From Plotosus lineatus (lineage: Eukaryota > Chordata > Actinopteri > Siluriformes > Plotosidae): a stretch of 64,000 nt of DNA. The stretch spans positions 68,411,001-68,475,000 of the forward strand of contig CM045733.1 in the NCBI GenBank assembly GCA_024760905.1, read 5' to 3'. Under the pieces are notes generated by a model. The model searched no databases, had not been told where the DNA came from, and saw only the letters and a program-made list of their open reading frames with translations. This document shows, piece by piece, positions 42,130-54,653 of the stretch (its first letter is position 1; every line of letters starts with the position of its first letter). A program made the translations under genes and the position numbers.

Positions 42130-42330
42130 CACAGTGAGAAGATTAAGGTGTTGGAATGGTCCAGTCAATCAAGAGCCTTTAAGTCCAATAGAAAATTTGC
42201 AGAATGAGCTGAAGATTATGACTCACCATTTCATTTAACGAGTGTTTGTGTAGAAGCATGAGCCACAAGCCCACTTGAACACCGCGAGAGATTAGTTTCT
42301 TCATACAAGAATGAGGTTGCCATAGCCAAC
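42130..42330 (+). pseudogene. Tc1-like transposase C-terminal remnant
   Basis: The DNA reads AAGGTGTTGGAATGGTCCAG, then AGTCCAATAGAAAATTTGC and AGAATGAGCTGAAGATT, a mutated form of the VLEWxSQSPDLNPIENLWxELK block that carries the third catalytic acidic residue. It is followed at distance by an ATTGCCAACAA-like end (GTTGCCATAGCCAACAAATA). Stops and frame changes throughout. Confidence 0.6.
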
Positions 42331-42344
42331 AAATACTCAGACCA

Positions 42345-42490
42345 CTAACCTAATCCTTCCGTTATCTGTCTTATCTGTCAGGGTCGTAGGGGAAGCTGGT
42401 ACCAATCTCAGATAAGTTCAAACCAAAAGCCAGGTACACTCTTAACAGGTTATCAATCCATCACAGGGCTACTAAGGCTCCAGCCTTGCT
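42345..42490 (-). mobile_element. Group-C SINE 3' tail fragment
   Basis: AACCTAATCCTTCCGTTATC, CAGGGTCGTAGGGGAAGCTGG and CAATCCATCACAGGG match the inverted group-C tail and body. Confidence 0.65.
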
Positions 42491-45400
42491 ATATTAGCTT
42501 GTTATTTAAGTAATTGTTAGCATGTTCAGATTTCTTGTCATGTTATAACATGTTATTGCACATAACCAGTTTATAGACATGAATAATCTTTTTCCTGTGT
42601 TATTGAAATCACACTATCATCTACTCAAACTTTTTATGTCAGAAGCAACACTGGAAATATTTTAAATGGAAAAGAATTGGCTTGTTATTGAACACTTCTC
42701 CCCTCCACTGTATGCCTACTGAGTTGCTTTTTAATGAAAAGGATCATCGTTGAGCAGGTTAGTGTGAACTTGGGAGCAAAAACGGAATCAGAGAGCCATT
42801 GTAGGGCCAATCACATTTTTTAAAAGGTATCACTGGAATTATATAATTACTTTATAATTACAGGTCTGAAACCATTAAAATTACACACTGCATGCTTACT
42901 CCTAATGTCTAAAGTCAAATAATTTTAAACCAAATCATGTTTTTGTAATTTGTCAGCAGCCAGAGGAATTTTTCTTCTAAATGCTCTTAAAAAAAAAAAA
43001 AAAAAAATTGATTCAACTGTTTTAAAGGCACACTTTTCCGCTGGCTAATGGATTCCTACATTATCTTTAATACTGCCTGGTAATGGCATCAACAGAAATT
43101 CATCTGTACAGTTCTCACGTCCTCATCTCTACACTCAATCACAAGCTATACAAATAAAAAACAATCAAAAGTTTCAAATCTAATGCTAATTCTGCTTTCA
43201 CTGCTTTAGTATTTGCCATCTTATAGACTTAGAAGCTCTTATGTTCAAAATGACATCATAATCACGGTTTCTAAAGTGGGACAATTGGGAACATTATGTG
43301 TAAGGACCATTTTATCACAGCGAACAGAATTTGTGATGGAACGGTCTGAGAAAATTTTGGTGCAACTGGATTATAAACCAAAGAATATTATTAATATTTT
43401 ATGTCATTAATTATCACTAGGAATGCTCAGAAATTAAGTGGTGGCGATCTACTTATGAAATTATTATTTGAATTTTTAAATGTTAATTTTCTTTTTATAA
43501 ACACCATTGCGGTTGCATTAGTAATGTCTTCCTGTTATATCAGTGTAGCACACAACAGCTACATCTCACAGCAATAATCCAAAAACTACTGTCTTTGGAC
43601 TTAACTAATTTATAGCCACTCATGGTCTGTGGCCAAGAACCAGACATGCTTTTCGTCACTGCTTCCATGGATATTACATATTTATAAAACCGTATATGAA
43701 TTTAATGTAGGCAGACATAAACAAGATGTGCACTTTGGTGGAAATGATAATGAATGATGGTAACGCAATACAGTATATCTGACTTTCAGACACAAAAGTT
43801 TCATAAGGGACTTTAAACATACTTTTCCTCTCAGTGTTTGGGTAAATATTATACTGTATACTATTCCACTGTTCTCACTAAATATATTTCATATGCTGAT
43901 TTATAACCACACAGGAAGGTGCAATTTTGGTTTTCTATTATGGGATAATTAACGATGTCGCTGAATCGTCAAGAAGAGAGAATGCTGAGCTTTAATCCAC
44001 CAAACCTAAAGTGCATAATTGGTTTAGTATAATCTACAATGAACATAGAAATAACACTAAGGCAACATTTTTATAGTTTATTTTTACATAATTTAATGAA
44101 TACAGAAGGTCAGGTCAGGTGAGCGTTGTATGCTCAGAGCAAAGTTCATTACTGTGTAGTATTTGTATATATTGTACACCTTACAGGTCTGGTGAATTTT
44201 GAAGCTGTTTTTTTTTTTGAAGATTTCCCCCTAATTTTTCTCCTAGAATTTAGTTGTCTCGTATTGCCTCCCTATCACATGACCACCACCAACCAGAGAG
44301 GGGCACGAGCAAGCATGTGCCCCCTTTATGATACATGATGCTGTCACCCACATCATCACAAATGACCTAAATCACTCCGAGGGAAAAAACTTTGTAAAAA
44401 AATGTGCTCCTTGATGGCCATGATTGGCTGGTGATTACTGTAAGTGACAAGGATGTGCCACCGTCCCTTGAAAGCTTGGACAGTTAGCTCCCATGGTCTC
44501 CTGGCCACAGATGGTTGGATTCCAACTTGTAGTCTCCAGGATGAACATCATGCACCTGTTGATGTGTCTCTTAGGAGGTCAGCTCTTCTTGTTTTGAGGA
44601 GAGCGATGCACTGAATGTAAATTTACACTACACTGTAATGTACTTGTGGGTTTTTATGCTAATTCAAAGTTTTATCAAATGCAATCAAATGCTTTCAGCA
44701 TCAGGAGATCAGTCTTTGGAATCACTGTAGAGAGAGACTTTGGCCCAATCTTTTCTCAAAATTGTTTCAGTTCAGTTTCTGTAGGTTAACTGCCCTTTTC
44801 ATCTGCCATAACATTTTAATGGGATTCAGGACTTTTGACCTTAAAAAAGGTCAGTCTTTTTCCCATCACTGAAGCTGCTGCAATATCAGGACCTTCGATA
44901 TCAGGGCCTAAAATCCAAAACATTTAAACATCTCTGATGTATCTCTGGCCTATTGACACTCTTTTTTATGAGTTGGAACCCACCGGTTAAAAAATTAAGT
45001 CTGTGGGGAGAATTCTTAATTGGTTTGTTTATATACAGTACATACAGCAAAAGTTCAAGTGTGGCACAGTCAGTGCTCTTCCTGGATACAGTACATTATT
45101 GTGGCAGAGTACAAGAATAAGCTCTGCATGGCTATTTGCTGTTTGATTTATGTTCAAAATTTCCTAAGTCTGTGGTAGTGTTTCAATTCCAAAAATCACT
45201 ATAAATGCATTCGTTTATAAACGAGCAAACCAGAGACGATTCCCGCTCTGAAATTAGACGTGAAGTTTGCGTTGAAACCCTTCATCCACTCCAAAGTTGC
45301 TAATGTTCCAGAATTCTGAAAGGAAATATACTAGAGCTATTCAGTGGAGCAAGCACAAAGAAGGATTGTTGCCACATTGCTGTTCTCTTACTCAGTGCAC

Positions 45401-46416
45401 TGTTTTAGTGGCTATATTCTATACAACTGAGTGTCAGTCTGAGGAAACACTGCTCTAACGTTGCTTATAAATGAATGTTACCTGAAATGTCAGATTTTCC
45501 AATACAGTGCAGGACTATGGCATAAACATGTCAGACTATCCAGTCTAAACATTCCATGTTTTTTTTTTTACTTTGGCCTACAGCATGAACACATGATGTC
45601 TGCTGGAAGAGATTGAGTAGTGGCAGCACAAATTTTAATCAAACACATTAGTCTTACTTAAAAAGTGAATATTAAGAGGCTTCAGTGGTAGATACATAAA
45701 TATGGTGAAGGACCGAGTTGTTTCAGAAAAGGGAAACAGACAGAAATAAAAGGGCATGGAGAGGAAGAGAGAAAAATAAGAGGAAGGAAGGGAAAGTGCT
45801 AGTGGTGTTTTTACACTTCTGCCCCACAGATTTTGGCCAATCTGAAATCTGCTCCATGGGTTTCCAACAGTCCATTGTGGGCTACATGTACAATGGCATA
45901 AAAACATGAAAAGCACGCTCATCTTTCCCTAGAGAGATGCTTTCAGAATAGAATAAATGAAACAGCTTTCTGGGGATTTTCCCTGCTCTTGTTCATGTCT
46001 AAAAGATCACATTCATTTCAATATTGCTCACCATAACGCTTCCTCAGTACACTGACAGCTTTTACAACTCCTCTGTATATACAGCTCACAATGAGTAGAA
46101 GAGGGTAATGAAAAGGTCTAAAACAAAGCAAAAGATCAAAGTTAAAATGAAGAAAAATTCACACTTGAAAACTGAGCACTTGTTGCTGATGGCAGTCACT
46201 TTTATAGGGTGTGTAGTAGATGTTCAATGACAAATGGTATTTTCTTCTCAAATTAAGTCCTGAAGCATGTGTTGGTGCCAAGTAGCCGGTCTAAGTGCAC
46301 TAGTGTGGTGGTTGAGTCGAGAGATTAATTCAAACAGCAAAAAAATTCAGACCACAAGATAAATAAATTATTATATATATAGCCCTGTGCTCAGCAATAT
46401 ATATCTCCATTTTTTT

Positions 46417-46418
<2 letters not shown>
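42491..46418. other. Long repeat-poor unassigned sequence
   Basis: About 3.9 kb without clear genes. An A-run lies at 42990-43006. 44700-44960 (CAGTTTCTGTAGGTTAACTG, ATTTTAATGGGATTCAGGAC) recalls eroded fish DNA-transposon sequence, and 44380-44620 is somewhat GC-richer than its surroundings; neither could be assigned. Confidence 0.4.
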
Positions 46419-46465
<47 letters not shown>

Positions 46466-46481
46466 CGAGAGAGCGAGAGTG
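46419..46481. repeat. (GT)n(GA)n microsatellite
   Basis: About 18 GT units followed by an imperfect GA/CGAGA tract. Confidence 0.95.
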
Positions 46482-46504
46482 AGCACGCAATCTAAAATAG
46501 AGAA

Positions 46505-46625
46505 CCAATGTGGACATCTGGCAGGTTTTGGATTAAGCAAGACAAGGCAGCCTGAGATAACGTGCTCCATAATATGACACCATCTGCAGTTTCAAGCATT
46601 TTTAGTTGAATGGGTTTGCTATGTA
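46505..46625 (+). repeat. Unclassified direct repeat, copy 1
   Basis: About 120 bp shared with 47723-47840: ACCAATGTGGACATCTGGC, GATTAAGCAAG, CACCATCTGCAGTTTCAAGC, GAATGGGT. No known family was recognised. Confidence 0.8.
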
Positions 46626-46775
46626 AAATTATTTTAGTATATACTACACAAAAACATTATCAAAACAAAAGATTTTTATTTCTCCATTTTAAAGCATGAT
46701 AACCATGTCTGCTTCAATTGACTGTTATAATCAATGCATGTCCGTAGTTTTGATTCAAGCATTATCCTCTCAAAA

Positions 46776-47122
46776 TATTCATTCATTCATTAATTTTCTG
46801 CAACGGTTTAAGCCTAATTAGGGTCGCGGGGAGGCTGGTGCCCATACCATCCGACTCTGAGCGAGGGCAGAGTACACCCTGGACAGGTCGCCAGGCCATC
46901 ACAGGGCAGAAACACGCTGATGGCTATGCAGCTCCTCTTGACGAAAGGCAGCAATGGTTCTTTTACAGCCTCACATCATAGACAGTGAGAGACATGACTG
47001 GCCTGTGATAACCCAGTTAGCTGCACTGGGGGTTTGGGGCGTGACAACCACTGAGAGTGGGGCTTGAACCCCAAAACTTAGGATCAATGACCCAGCACCT
47101 TTACCACCAGGCCACGACTGCC
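46776..47122 (-). mobile_element. Group-B SINE with 10-bp target duplication
   Basis: Inverted copy: L2-like tail at the left (CATTAATTTTCTGCAACGG, CCTAATTAGGGTCGCGGGG), body CAGTTAGCTGCACTGG, head complement GGGGCTTGAACCCC and CACCAGGCCACGACTGCC at the right. CCTCTCAAAA flanks it at 46766-46775 and 47123-47132. Confidence 0.88.
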
Positions 47123-47132
47123 CCTCTCAAAA

Positions 47133-47722
47133 AAAATTTTTTTTCTTTTTTTTTTTAATTTACTGAAGATAGAGGACCAATCCTGTGCAGTATTTACTAT
47201 ACAAAATATTTATTGACTCCTGAACAAAAATAAAACTACAGATATATTTACTATTATACTGTTGCTATTTGATTAATCTTAGGTCTATCCAAAAGCACTT
47301 TAAAATGGATTGCACTTTAGGGAGAAAGAACTCACTGCTGACATTTAGTTAATGCTCATAACATTGGCTTTTTCATGAGGAAAATAAGCAGAACCATGAA
47401 AATAGTTGTACTAAAGCTTACCATGCTGAAAGGTGATCAGTTCGCTCTCTCAGACCTACACACTGATAGAAAAAACAGGCATCCATATTTCATCTCCATA
47501 ATAATATTTTTACATATAAATCAAATACCAATTCAGAATTAAAGTTACAGTTTTATATTCGCATCATTACAGACTGACAAGGTGGAATGGAGACAAAAAT
47601 TACTGTGTGGCCTATACAGGTAATTTACTATCGCTTGCACAGAACTATGAAATCATCAGACTTAGAAGAGCTCACCCAGATTTTTTAACTTCATATCAAA
47701 TAAAGCAATCAAAGCTGATTAC
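47133..47722. other. Unassigned sequence
   Basis: A/T runs at 47130-47158; nothing else recognised. Confidence 0.4.
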
Positions 47723-47840
47723 CAATGTGGACATCTGGCGGTTTTGGGATTAAGCAAGTCAATGCCGCCTCAGATAACTTGCGCTATAATATGATACCAT
47801 CTGCAATTTCAAGCTTATTAGTGGTGGAATGGGTGAGCTA
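47723..47840 (+). repeat. Unclassified direct repeat, copy 2
   Basis: Diverged copy of 46505-46625 in the same orientation, roughly four-fifths identical by eye, 1.2 kb away. Confidence 0.8.
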
Positions 47841-48270
47841 TCCCAACCTAATCTAAAGCAGATGCCATCGGAGCTTTAGAGTCTGAATCGGGAATGCGGG
47901 GTTTGAATATAATCATACCAAAAGAATGTATTTCACTATTAACATATGAATAGACTATTTTAACAATACGGCATGATATCATATTGTATCATATCATTCC
48001 ATTCGACAAGCGACTTTCCAATTGAAACATAAGTGCATAGAACGATACCTTTGACAGACTGTATAATAAAGCACCGTGTGTTATAAAATACAACTCATTT
48101 TGCATGAAGTGCAAGTTAAAGTGTAATATTCAAATCTAATCAAACCTACATTCCCAGTTCTGAACAAAATATCTCACTCTTTATCTCAAATCACTACAGA
48201 GGTTCAGGGGCTCTATTTTGAATAGTGCTATCCAGTAAAACCCCATTTTATTCCACCAATGTATGGTGTT
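47841..48270. other. Unassigned sequence
   Basis: No gene or repeat recognised. Confidence 0.4.
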
Positions 48271-48271
48271 A

Positions 48272-48765
48272 AAGGGATCCCTCACTTTCCGCAGTTAATT
48301 GGCACCGAGATCCCCACGCAGCCATCGAAATCCACGAAGTAGGATCACCCCCCTAACTGACATATACGTACATGTATAAGTGTATATAATATCAATAAAT
48401 ACATATGAATGCTATGAATGCTTATAATAACAATTAAACATTCAAAAATAATGCATAAGATGTAAATAAAATATAAATACACACTCATACAGACACGCAG
48501 ATGCGCGTGCACGCACTCAGATGCACACCTCACAACAATGTGTTTCAAAACACATTCAAAAATAGTTTTGATGGGAGGTTTTGGGTTGTTTTTTGTTGAT
48601 TTAGTTTTTTTTGTATAATTGGCCTTGTTTTTGTGGCATTTTTAACTTTTCCCCATATTCTTCGTGAATTTTCTTATTTTTTTTAATTTGATGACTATTT
48701 AAAAAAAAAAAACGCGATGCACTGAAGCTACATGAATTGAACCGTGAAGTAGCGAGGGATCCCTG
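48272..48765 (-). mobile_element. MITE family M1, copy 2
   Basis: Inverted relative to copy 1: ends AAGGGATCCCTCACTTTCC (first base mutated) and AGTAGCGAGGGATCCCTG, TA flanks, with shared interior GACATATACGTACATG and AATAACAATTAAACATTC. The 67- and 76-codon frames over it are not genes. Confidence 0.85.
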
Positions 48766-48767
48766 TA

Positions 48768-51089
48768 ATTCAACACTGGAGATTTCGCTGTGCACACAAT
48801 AAACTAGCAGATTATCTTGGGTAAACAGCAAATGCTATGGTTTGCAGCAAGCATGAACTGGAAAATTCCTTTAATAATAAATACAGTATCTGCTAAATAG
48901 AAGTTTTGTACACCTATGGTATTATAAAATGTAAATTATTACTCTTTTGTGTCTGCCTCTAACATTAGAGAAAGAAGAATGCAAGAAACTGCAAATTTAT
49001 ACATGCAGCATTTTCTTTGTGATTTAATACAGCAGAGATCACTGCAGCAGGCTTGTGATTTGTTTGCGGAGAACACACAAAAAAACAAAACATGCCCACA
49101 TCTCTGACAGTGCAATCAACTACCATGAGAATGTGAAATAAAAATCCCTCTGAAAACCACATCAGTAAACACCTGGCCCGCGAGCTACTCTTTAATTAAC
49201 CGTATTAATTGTGTTACATTCTCATATACAGATTTTGTTGTGTAATGCATTGCGAGAGGAGTCTAAATGGATCACACAAATGTTGAGTTGTTATTAGTAT
49301 TTTGTGTTTATAGCAGTACAGAGCTTAGCATATGCCCAAATGCCACAGATCAGACAGAGGCGTAATCACTTTCAGAATGAAGATGGTTTCCTAAGCAAAC
49401 ATTCATGTACAACTCACGTACAACAGTTAATTACTCTAGATTGTGATATCACACCCCCATGGAACTGTTTGTATTTATTTTGTTGGATTCTTATTTGATC
49501 CTAGTGTTTCTTTAAAGCAACACATTTAATAAAGGACTAGTGTACTCTAGTCACACAGGTGATGATCTCTGGGGTTCAACCTCTTCAGCGGGGTCATATT
49601 CCAACAGCAACGTCTAACCTTACCGTTCCCAGTTTGTCTACTTCATAGCATGCTACCTAATATAACCTTTTTTCATCAGAACAGCTGGCAGCAAAGATAT
49701 CCCAGACATGATCTGACACTCAGTTCTCTGCCTCTCTCTACTGTCCAGTATACTGCACATAAAAAGCATCTTCCATCAAGTGACATAATGATGATTTTTA
49801 CTGCAAAAGCTCTATGATGAGAAATCTGCAATTGAACACTTTCTTGACCACGACTGGTGTGTTAACTCCATGCACACTTGAGCGAAGATAAAAGGTTTGA
49901 TTATTAAAGAGGTGAGCTGCAGCACAAATGAAGTGTTCCTTATCTGAAATGAAGAACTGAATTGAAGTGGAATATAGAAATGTCAGGAGAGTGCAAAAGA
50001 GAAGTGGAAAGACAAGTAAGACCACAGAGGATAGAAGAGTGATTGTGTTTCCCTAAGGGGTATACTCTTCATTTCACAGGACGAGACATTCATATAAGTC
50101 ACATTTGACTTAGTAGTATTTTCAGTGTATAAGCCATGATTAATATTGCAGTTAATATTTAAAAGCTTGCCCTGACAGTAACCAAGGCTAGACTAGACAT
50201 TACCTAGACGTCAGTAGGGAGGTCAAGTTTCCTTGCATAAAATGCCAAAAATAGCCCATCAAATAGCAGAAAGGAGATGAATCCCCTTGGATAAACAGAT
50301 GTGTTTACCATGACAACAAACTCCAGCATGTAAAGAGGACAATGCAACATGATTAAGGCCACCAGCACCTTTCAGTGTTTGCCTTCCAGCATCAGAGAAA
50401 CTACATGGTTTCCACAGAAATGAATACCGTAGGAGGCAGAATATGAACTTTAATGGAACTTCTTGAAATAAATCCAGGCTCCTGAAACGAGACAGTCTGC
50501 AGTCTCATAGATTAATATCTGCTTATATTTCTATCACACATCAGGTCCATCATCAGAAAAAGTCATGAAAAACAGCTCAGGTGAAAGAGATATAGCATTG
50601 CACTACTTTCCACGTAAATAAATGAACAACAATACCACTGCGAATTCATGCCATTTTCCAATCAGACAATGAGGTGCCTAAACTAGAACTTAAGTGTGCC
50701 ATTTATTATTCATATCAAACATCAATACAGATAAAGAAACGAGATCTCAGTGACCTATGACATGGCAGTTAATTCTACTCAGGCTCACTGAAGATCGGAC
50801 TGACATTCTTTTTTTAAAGACTCGTGTTCACTGTAACCTCAGATTAATGTCCTGGTCTAAAGTCCCCGTTAGACACGTTGCACAGCGGATACATACGACA
50901 GTTCTATGACAGAAATTTCAAGAAATACATACGTATTTCCAGGTCAGTTGTGGGTGTGTCATTTGAAATTTCTCTGTTGTGTGACAAAACAATGTTGGCT
51001 GCTTCTTGAGAGTTTTAGATGCTTGGGTTTTGAACCTGCTCATTTTTTTTGTCTTGAAGGTAATTCTCCATTTGCTATGTTGAATGATG
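48768..51089. other. Repeat-poor unassigned sequence
   Basis: 2.3 kb lacking recognised transposons or coding exons. Confidence 0.4.
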
Positions 51090-51430
51090 TGGACAGAGGT
51101 GGCCCGGTGATAAAGGTGCTGGATCACTGATCCCAAGGTTGGGGGCTTCAAGCCCCACTCTCAGCAGGTTGTCACTGTTCTCCCCCAGTGCAGCTAACTG
51201 GGTTATCAAAGACCAGCCATGTTTCTCACTGTCTATGGTGGGAGGTTGTAAATGAACCATTGCTGACTTTCGACAAGAGTAGCTGCATAGCCATCAGTGT
51301 GTTTCTGCCCTGCGATGGCCTGGCGGGCTGTCCAGGGTGTGCTCTGCCATCGCCGGAGACGGCTGGGATGAGCACCAGCCTCCCCGCGACCCTGATTAGA
51401 ATTAAGTGGTTATAAAAAAATGAATGAATC
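51090..51430 (+). mobile_element. Group-B SINE, full length
   Basis: Head GTGGCCCGGTGATAAAGGTG, B-box region GGCTTCAAGCCCC (one-base insertion), body GCTAACTGGGTTATCAAAG, tail GGCGGGCTGTCCAGGGTGTG and CGACCCTGATTAGAATTAAG ending in ATGAATGAATC. Confidence 0.88.
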
Positions 51431-51890
51431 GATAATGTGCGATGCCTTACAATGCAACACAGCATGTATACACAGATGCAATACAATCGATACAACAATA
51501 TAATATTTTCCCCACGAGAGATGTACAGCATATCATTTATATGTGAATGCATTTATGCAACGCTCTGCCCCTTCTTCAGATATTTGTCCCTTACACAGTC
51601 AGTCCCTTCTTTAGGAGCTTTGCTTTAAAAAATAAAAAAATCTCGGATTGTTTGTGGAACCTGATGGAACTGTTGCAGCATATGCACCTCAATCTTCAAT
51701 GTGTTGTGACTTCTGAGATGCTTTTCTCCTCATCATGTTTGGAATGGGTACCATTTGAGTTACCATTGCTATTCAGGAAACCACTGACCATTTTCCTCAA
51801 AGTTCTTTCTGCTGAGCATCTACTCCGTCTATTTTTTTTTTTTTAAGAATGGTGTGTGTTTCTAAAGTACATAAATAAAGCCATGGTGCT
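51431..51890. other. Unassigned sequence
   Basis: T-run at 51832-51844; no gene recognised. Confidence 0.4.
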
Positions 51891-51892
51891 TG

Positions 51893-52093
51893 CATGGGTT
51901 TTTTTTGGGTACTCCAGTTTCCGGTTGCCACTATTTGTGTATTTGGGTGTGAACATTTGCGTGTGTGTGTGTTTTGTTCTTGCGAACATCTGGTGAGCTG
52001 TTCAGGGTATACCTAGCCTTTGCCCACTGTCAGCATACATGCCCTGTAATGGTCACGGGAATAAGTACTTTAGTGAATGAGCGAGTGAATGAT
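51893..52093 (+). mobile_element. Group-C SINE, 3' part
   Basis: GCATGGGTTTTTTTTGGGTA, CTCCAGTTTCCGGTTGCC, then tail ACATCTGGTGAGCTGTTCAG and GAGTGAATGAT. A 185-codon plus-strand frame starting here (51965-52522) begins inside the SINE and is considered chance. Confidence 0.65.
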
Positions 52094-52689
52094 TGCAGTA
52101 CACTTCCAATTTGTGCGATCAATCAACAGGCCGTTGCGTTAATACTTACTAATACGTCTGGTAGTGTGTCTTTTTGCATTTATTTTCGCATCAGAAAGAG
52201 ATACATAAATCGCACACACACCTTTACTTGTACAAAAAATACATTTCTGACTGAAGAAAAACAAATATATGTTCATTTGAGTAACTCAACACAGCTGAGA
52301 GTGAGAAGCAACTTCTATAAAAGGCAGACATACACTCAACCATCAGGGTGCCACTCTTTCTTTACTTTAACCTGCTGGTTTTCTTGTACTGGGATACAGG
52401 CTCATTTTCATGCTGCAATGCTGTGCGTGTTCTTTTCTTTTTACTGCACAAGCGAGAACAGTCAGACTTCAATATCTACCACAAACTTTTATTCTTTAAT
52501 TCTTTTATTCAAAGCACACTGATTTAGGCTTCTTTTAAGTATAATGTCATCTCCTATAAACCAAGGTATTTCTTTTCAAAATCTTTTTTTTTTTAATAAA
52601 ACTCTCTCTCTATGTCTACTGTACATCCAATCATGAGGAATAGACGTTGATCTCTGAAGCTCGAATGATACTCATACAGGGATTATCAT
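52094..52689. other. Unassigned sequence
   Basis: Open on the plus strand up to 52522, but without domain, splice or family evidence. Nothing recognised. Confidence 0.4.
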
Positions 52690-52694
52690 GGCTG

Positions 52695-52936
52695 TGATCA
52701 CAATGATCGCAATGTTCGCCAGGCCACATACGAGCTCACTCACACCTACAAGCAATTTGGAACAGCCAATTAACCTACTGTGCATGTTTTTGGACTATGG
52801 GAGGAAATTGGAGTACCCGGAGGAAACCCACCAGAACATGCAAACTCCACACAGAAACAACCAGGCCTGGAATGAAACCCAGGCCTTCTTGCAGTGAGGC
52901 GGATGTGCTAACCACTACGCCACCGTGTCACCCCAA
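52695..52936 (-). mobile_element. Group-C SINE, head and body
   Basis: Inverted: CAAGCAATTTGGAACAGCC, TGCATGTTTTTGGACTATGG, AGGAAACCCACCAG, then the tRNA-like head complement GCTAACCACTACGCCACCGT at 52907-52926. Confidence 0.85.
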
Positions 52937-53274
52937 AATAAAACTGAAAGACTGCAACTGAATTCTTTCATACAGTTTCCATCTGTTTGAAAGGACTTGA
53001 TAGCTTCTGTTATTTTTCTATGTTGTTTACACAATAATATTGATGGGATTGGTAAATTATATGACGTCCTTAAGTCAGTTTTCAAATTTATTTCACAGCC
53101 TAAAGAAATCAGTGCATTTATTGGGTTAATAAGTTCCGAGATGATGCCATGCCATATGTGAGTACATTTATTTTCATTCTGCCACCTGATAGACCCCAAG
53201 TAAACAACCAAACAAGCATCAGCCAAACATGCTACCCTTAATTACAAAGACATTTACTGGAAATACACATGCAT
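52937..53274. other. Unassigned sequence
   Basis: No gene or repeat recognised. Confidence 0.4.
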
Positions 53275-53450
53275 GGGTACATGTGGGAAATTTAGAGTAG
53301 TCATGTGCATGTTTTTGGACTGTAGGGGGAAAAAAAAACAGAGGCCCTTGATGAAACCTAGTCAAGCCCATGATGAATATTAAAAGTGTACACAGAAAGG
53401 CCGCAATCAGCCATAAGTTTTAACCTACTGAGCCATCCAGTGGTTCCACA
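53275..53450 (-). mobile_element. Group-C SINE fragment, strongly diverged
   Basis: GTGCATGTTTTTGGACTGTAG, TACACAGAAAGGCCGC and CCTACTGAGCCATCCAGTGG follow the inverted group-C order. Confidence 0.6.
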
Positions 53451-54653
53451 ATTTTAATCATAAATGATGTACCACGGACACTTAACCATTATCCCATTGC
53501 ACAGAGGAGCATGTTAAAAATCATGCAAAGTCTCAGAGGTATATTAACAAACCTACATTTATGAGACATTCTTGCAATAATTAATAATGGAGGCCTCAAC
53601 TCAATATTAGAAAAGTATAAGCCTTCATAACACTTCTCATTTGAGTACTCAATTCTGATTGGCCCAGCAGAAGCAGTGCAATCATTTTTAAAGTCAGTAT
53701 TTTGTACGTAGTCGGGAGACTATCAGAATTATGCACTGTGAAAGGGTTAATATTTTAAAATAAACCTCTTCAAGGTCTGGGTATACTCTGGCTTGCTGTA
53801 TATTATCCCAAATTTCATTTAGATATTTTAGCATGCTTTTTTTGTTCCTATTTTTCATTAGTGTGTATTATATTTATACAGTACATATAGAGAAAATGTG
53901 CAATTTGTATCAGAGGACAGCCAAAAACTCTCGATTTACTAAAAAAAATAAAACTGCTAGGAAATTATAAGAAATATGAGCGCAAAATTCCTCCGTCATC
54001 CTGTAAGATGTTTTTATATCTTTGTATCTTGAAAGCTGGAGAAGGAGTTATGCTTAGAAATTCAAAATCTTATTTAAAAATGAAAAGCTGATTCAAGTTA
54101 GCTTTTTTTCAATTAATCTTTTTCTCCGTTATATCTTTCAGGTTTTTTTTTTTTGAATACATGTCCTATTAGGACACAGCAGTGGCTGTAACATTCCTGT
54201 ATGGCATGAATGAGAGCAGCGTGGAAAGAATACATACCACTGAGCAACCCACTACCACACATTCCAACACAACAAGGCCACACACTCCACTCAGTATAAA
54301 CACTCGAGTTGAAGCTGATAAAACACATCTGTGCACTAACGCTTATTGAGAAGCAGTGCAAGAATCTAAAAAGTAAAATCCCATGTCCTTGAGAAGCCCA
54401 AATATTTCAGTAGCCCATTAGGTCTTTTGTCTTCATATAAAAAAAAAAATCATATAAATATAGGTTTCATTCACTGATCGCTTCATTCATTACACTTCAC
54501 TGGCTGTTTCAATTTAGGTTAGAGCTGGAGCCCATATTAGGAACATTAGGGAAAGAAATTAAATCTTTTTTCTTCATTTCTTGAGTTCACCCTGGGAATT
54601 ACAACTGGTACTTTACTAGAATTCCATGTTGTAACTCTGAGACAATATCATCA
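53451..54653. other. Unassigned sequence
   Basis: No gene or repeat recognised. Confidence 0.4.

Noticed and set aside
51965..52522. 185-codon plus-strand open frame
   Set aside because: It starts in a group-C SINE tail, has no domain, and its composition follows the local T/C-rich DNA; no splice or promoter evidence.
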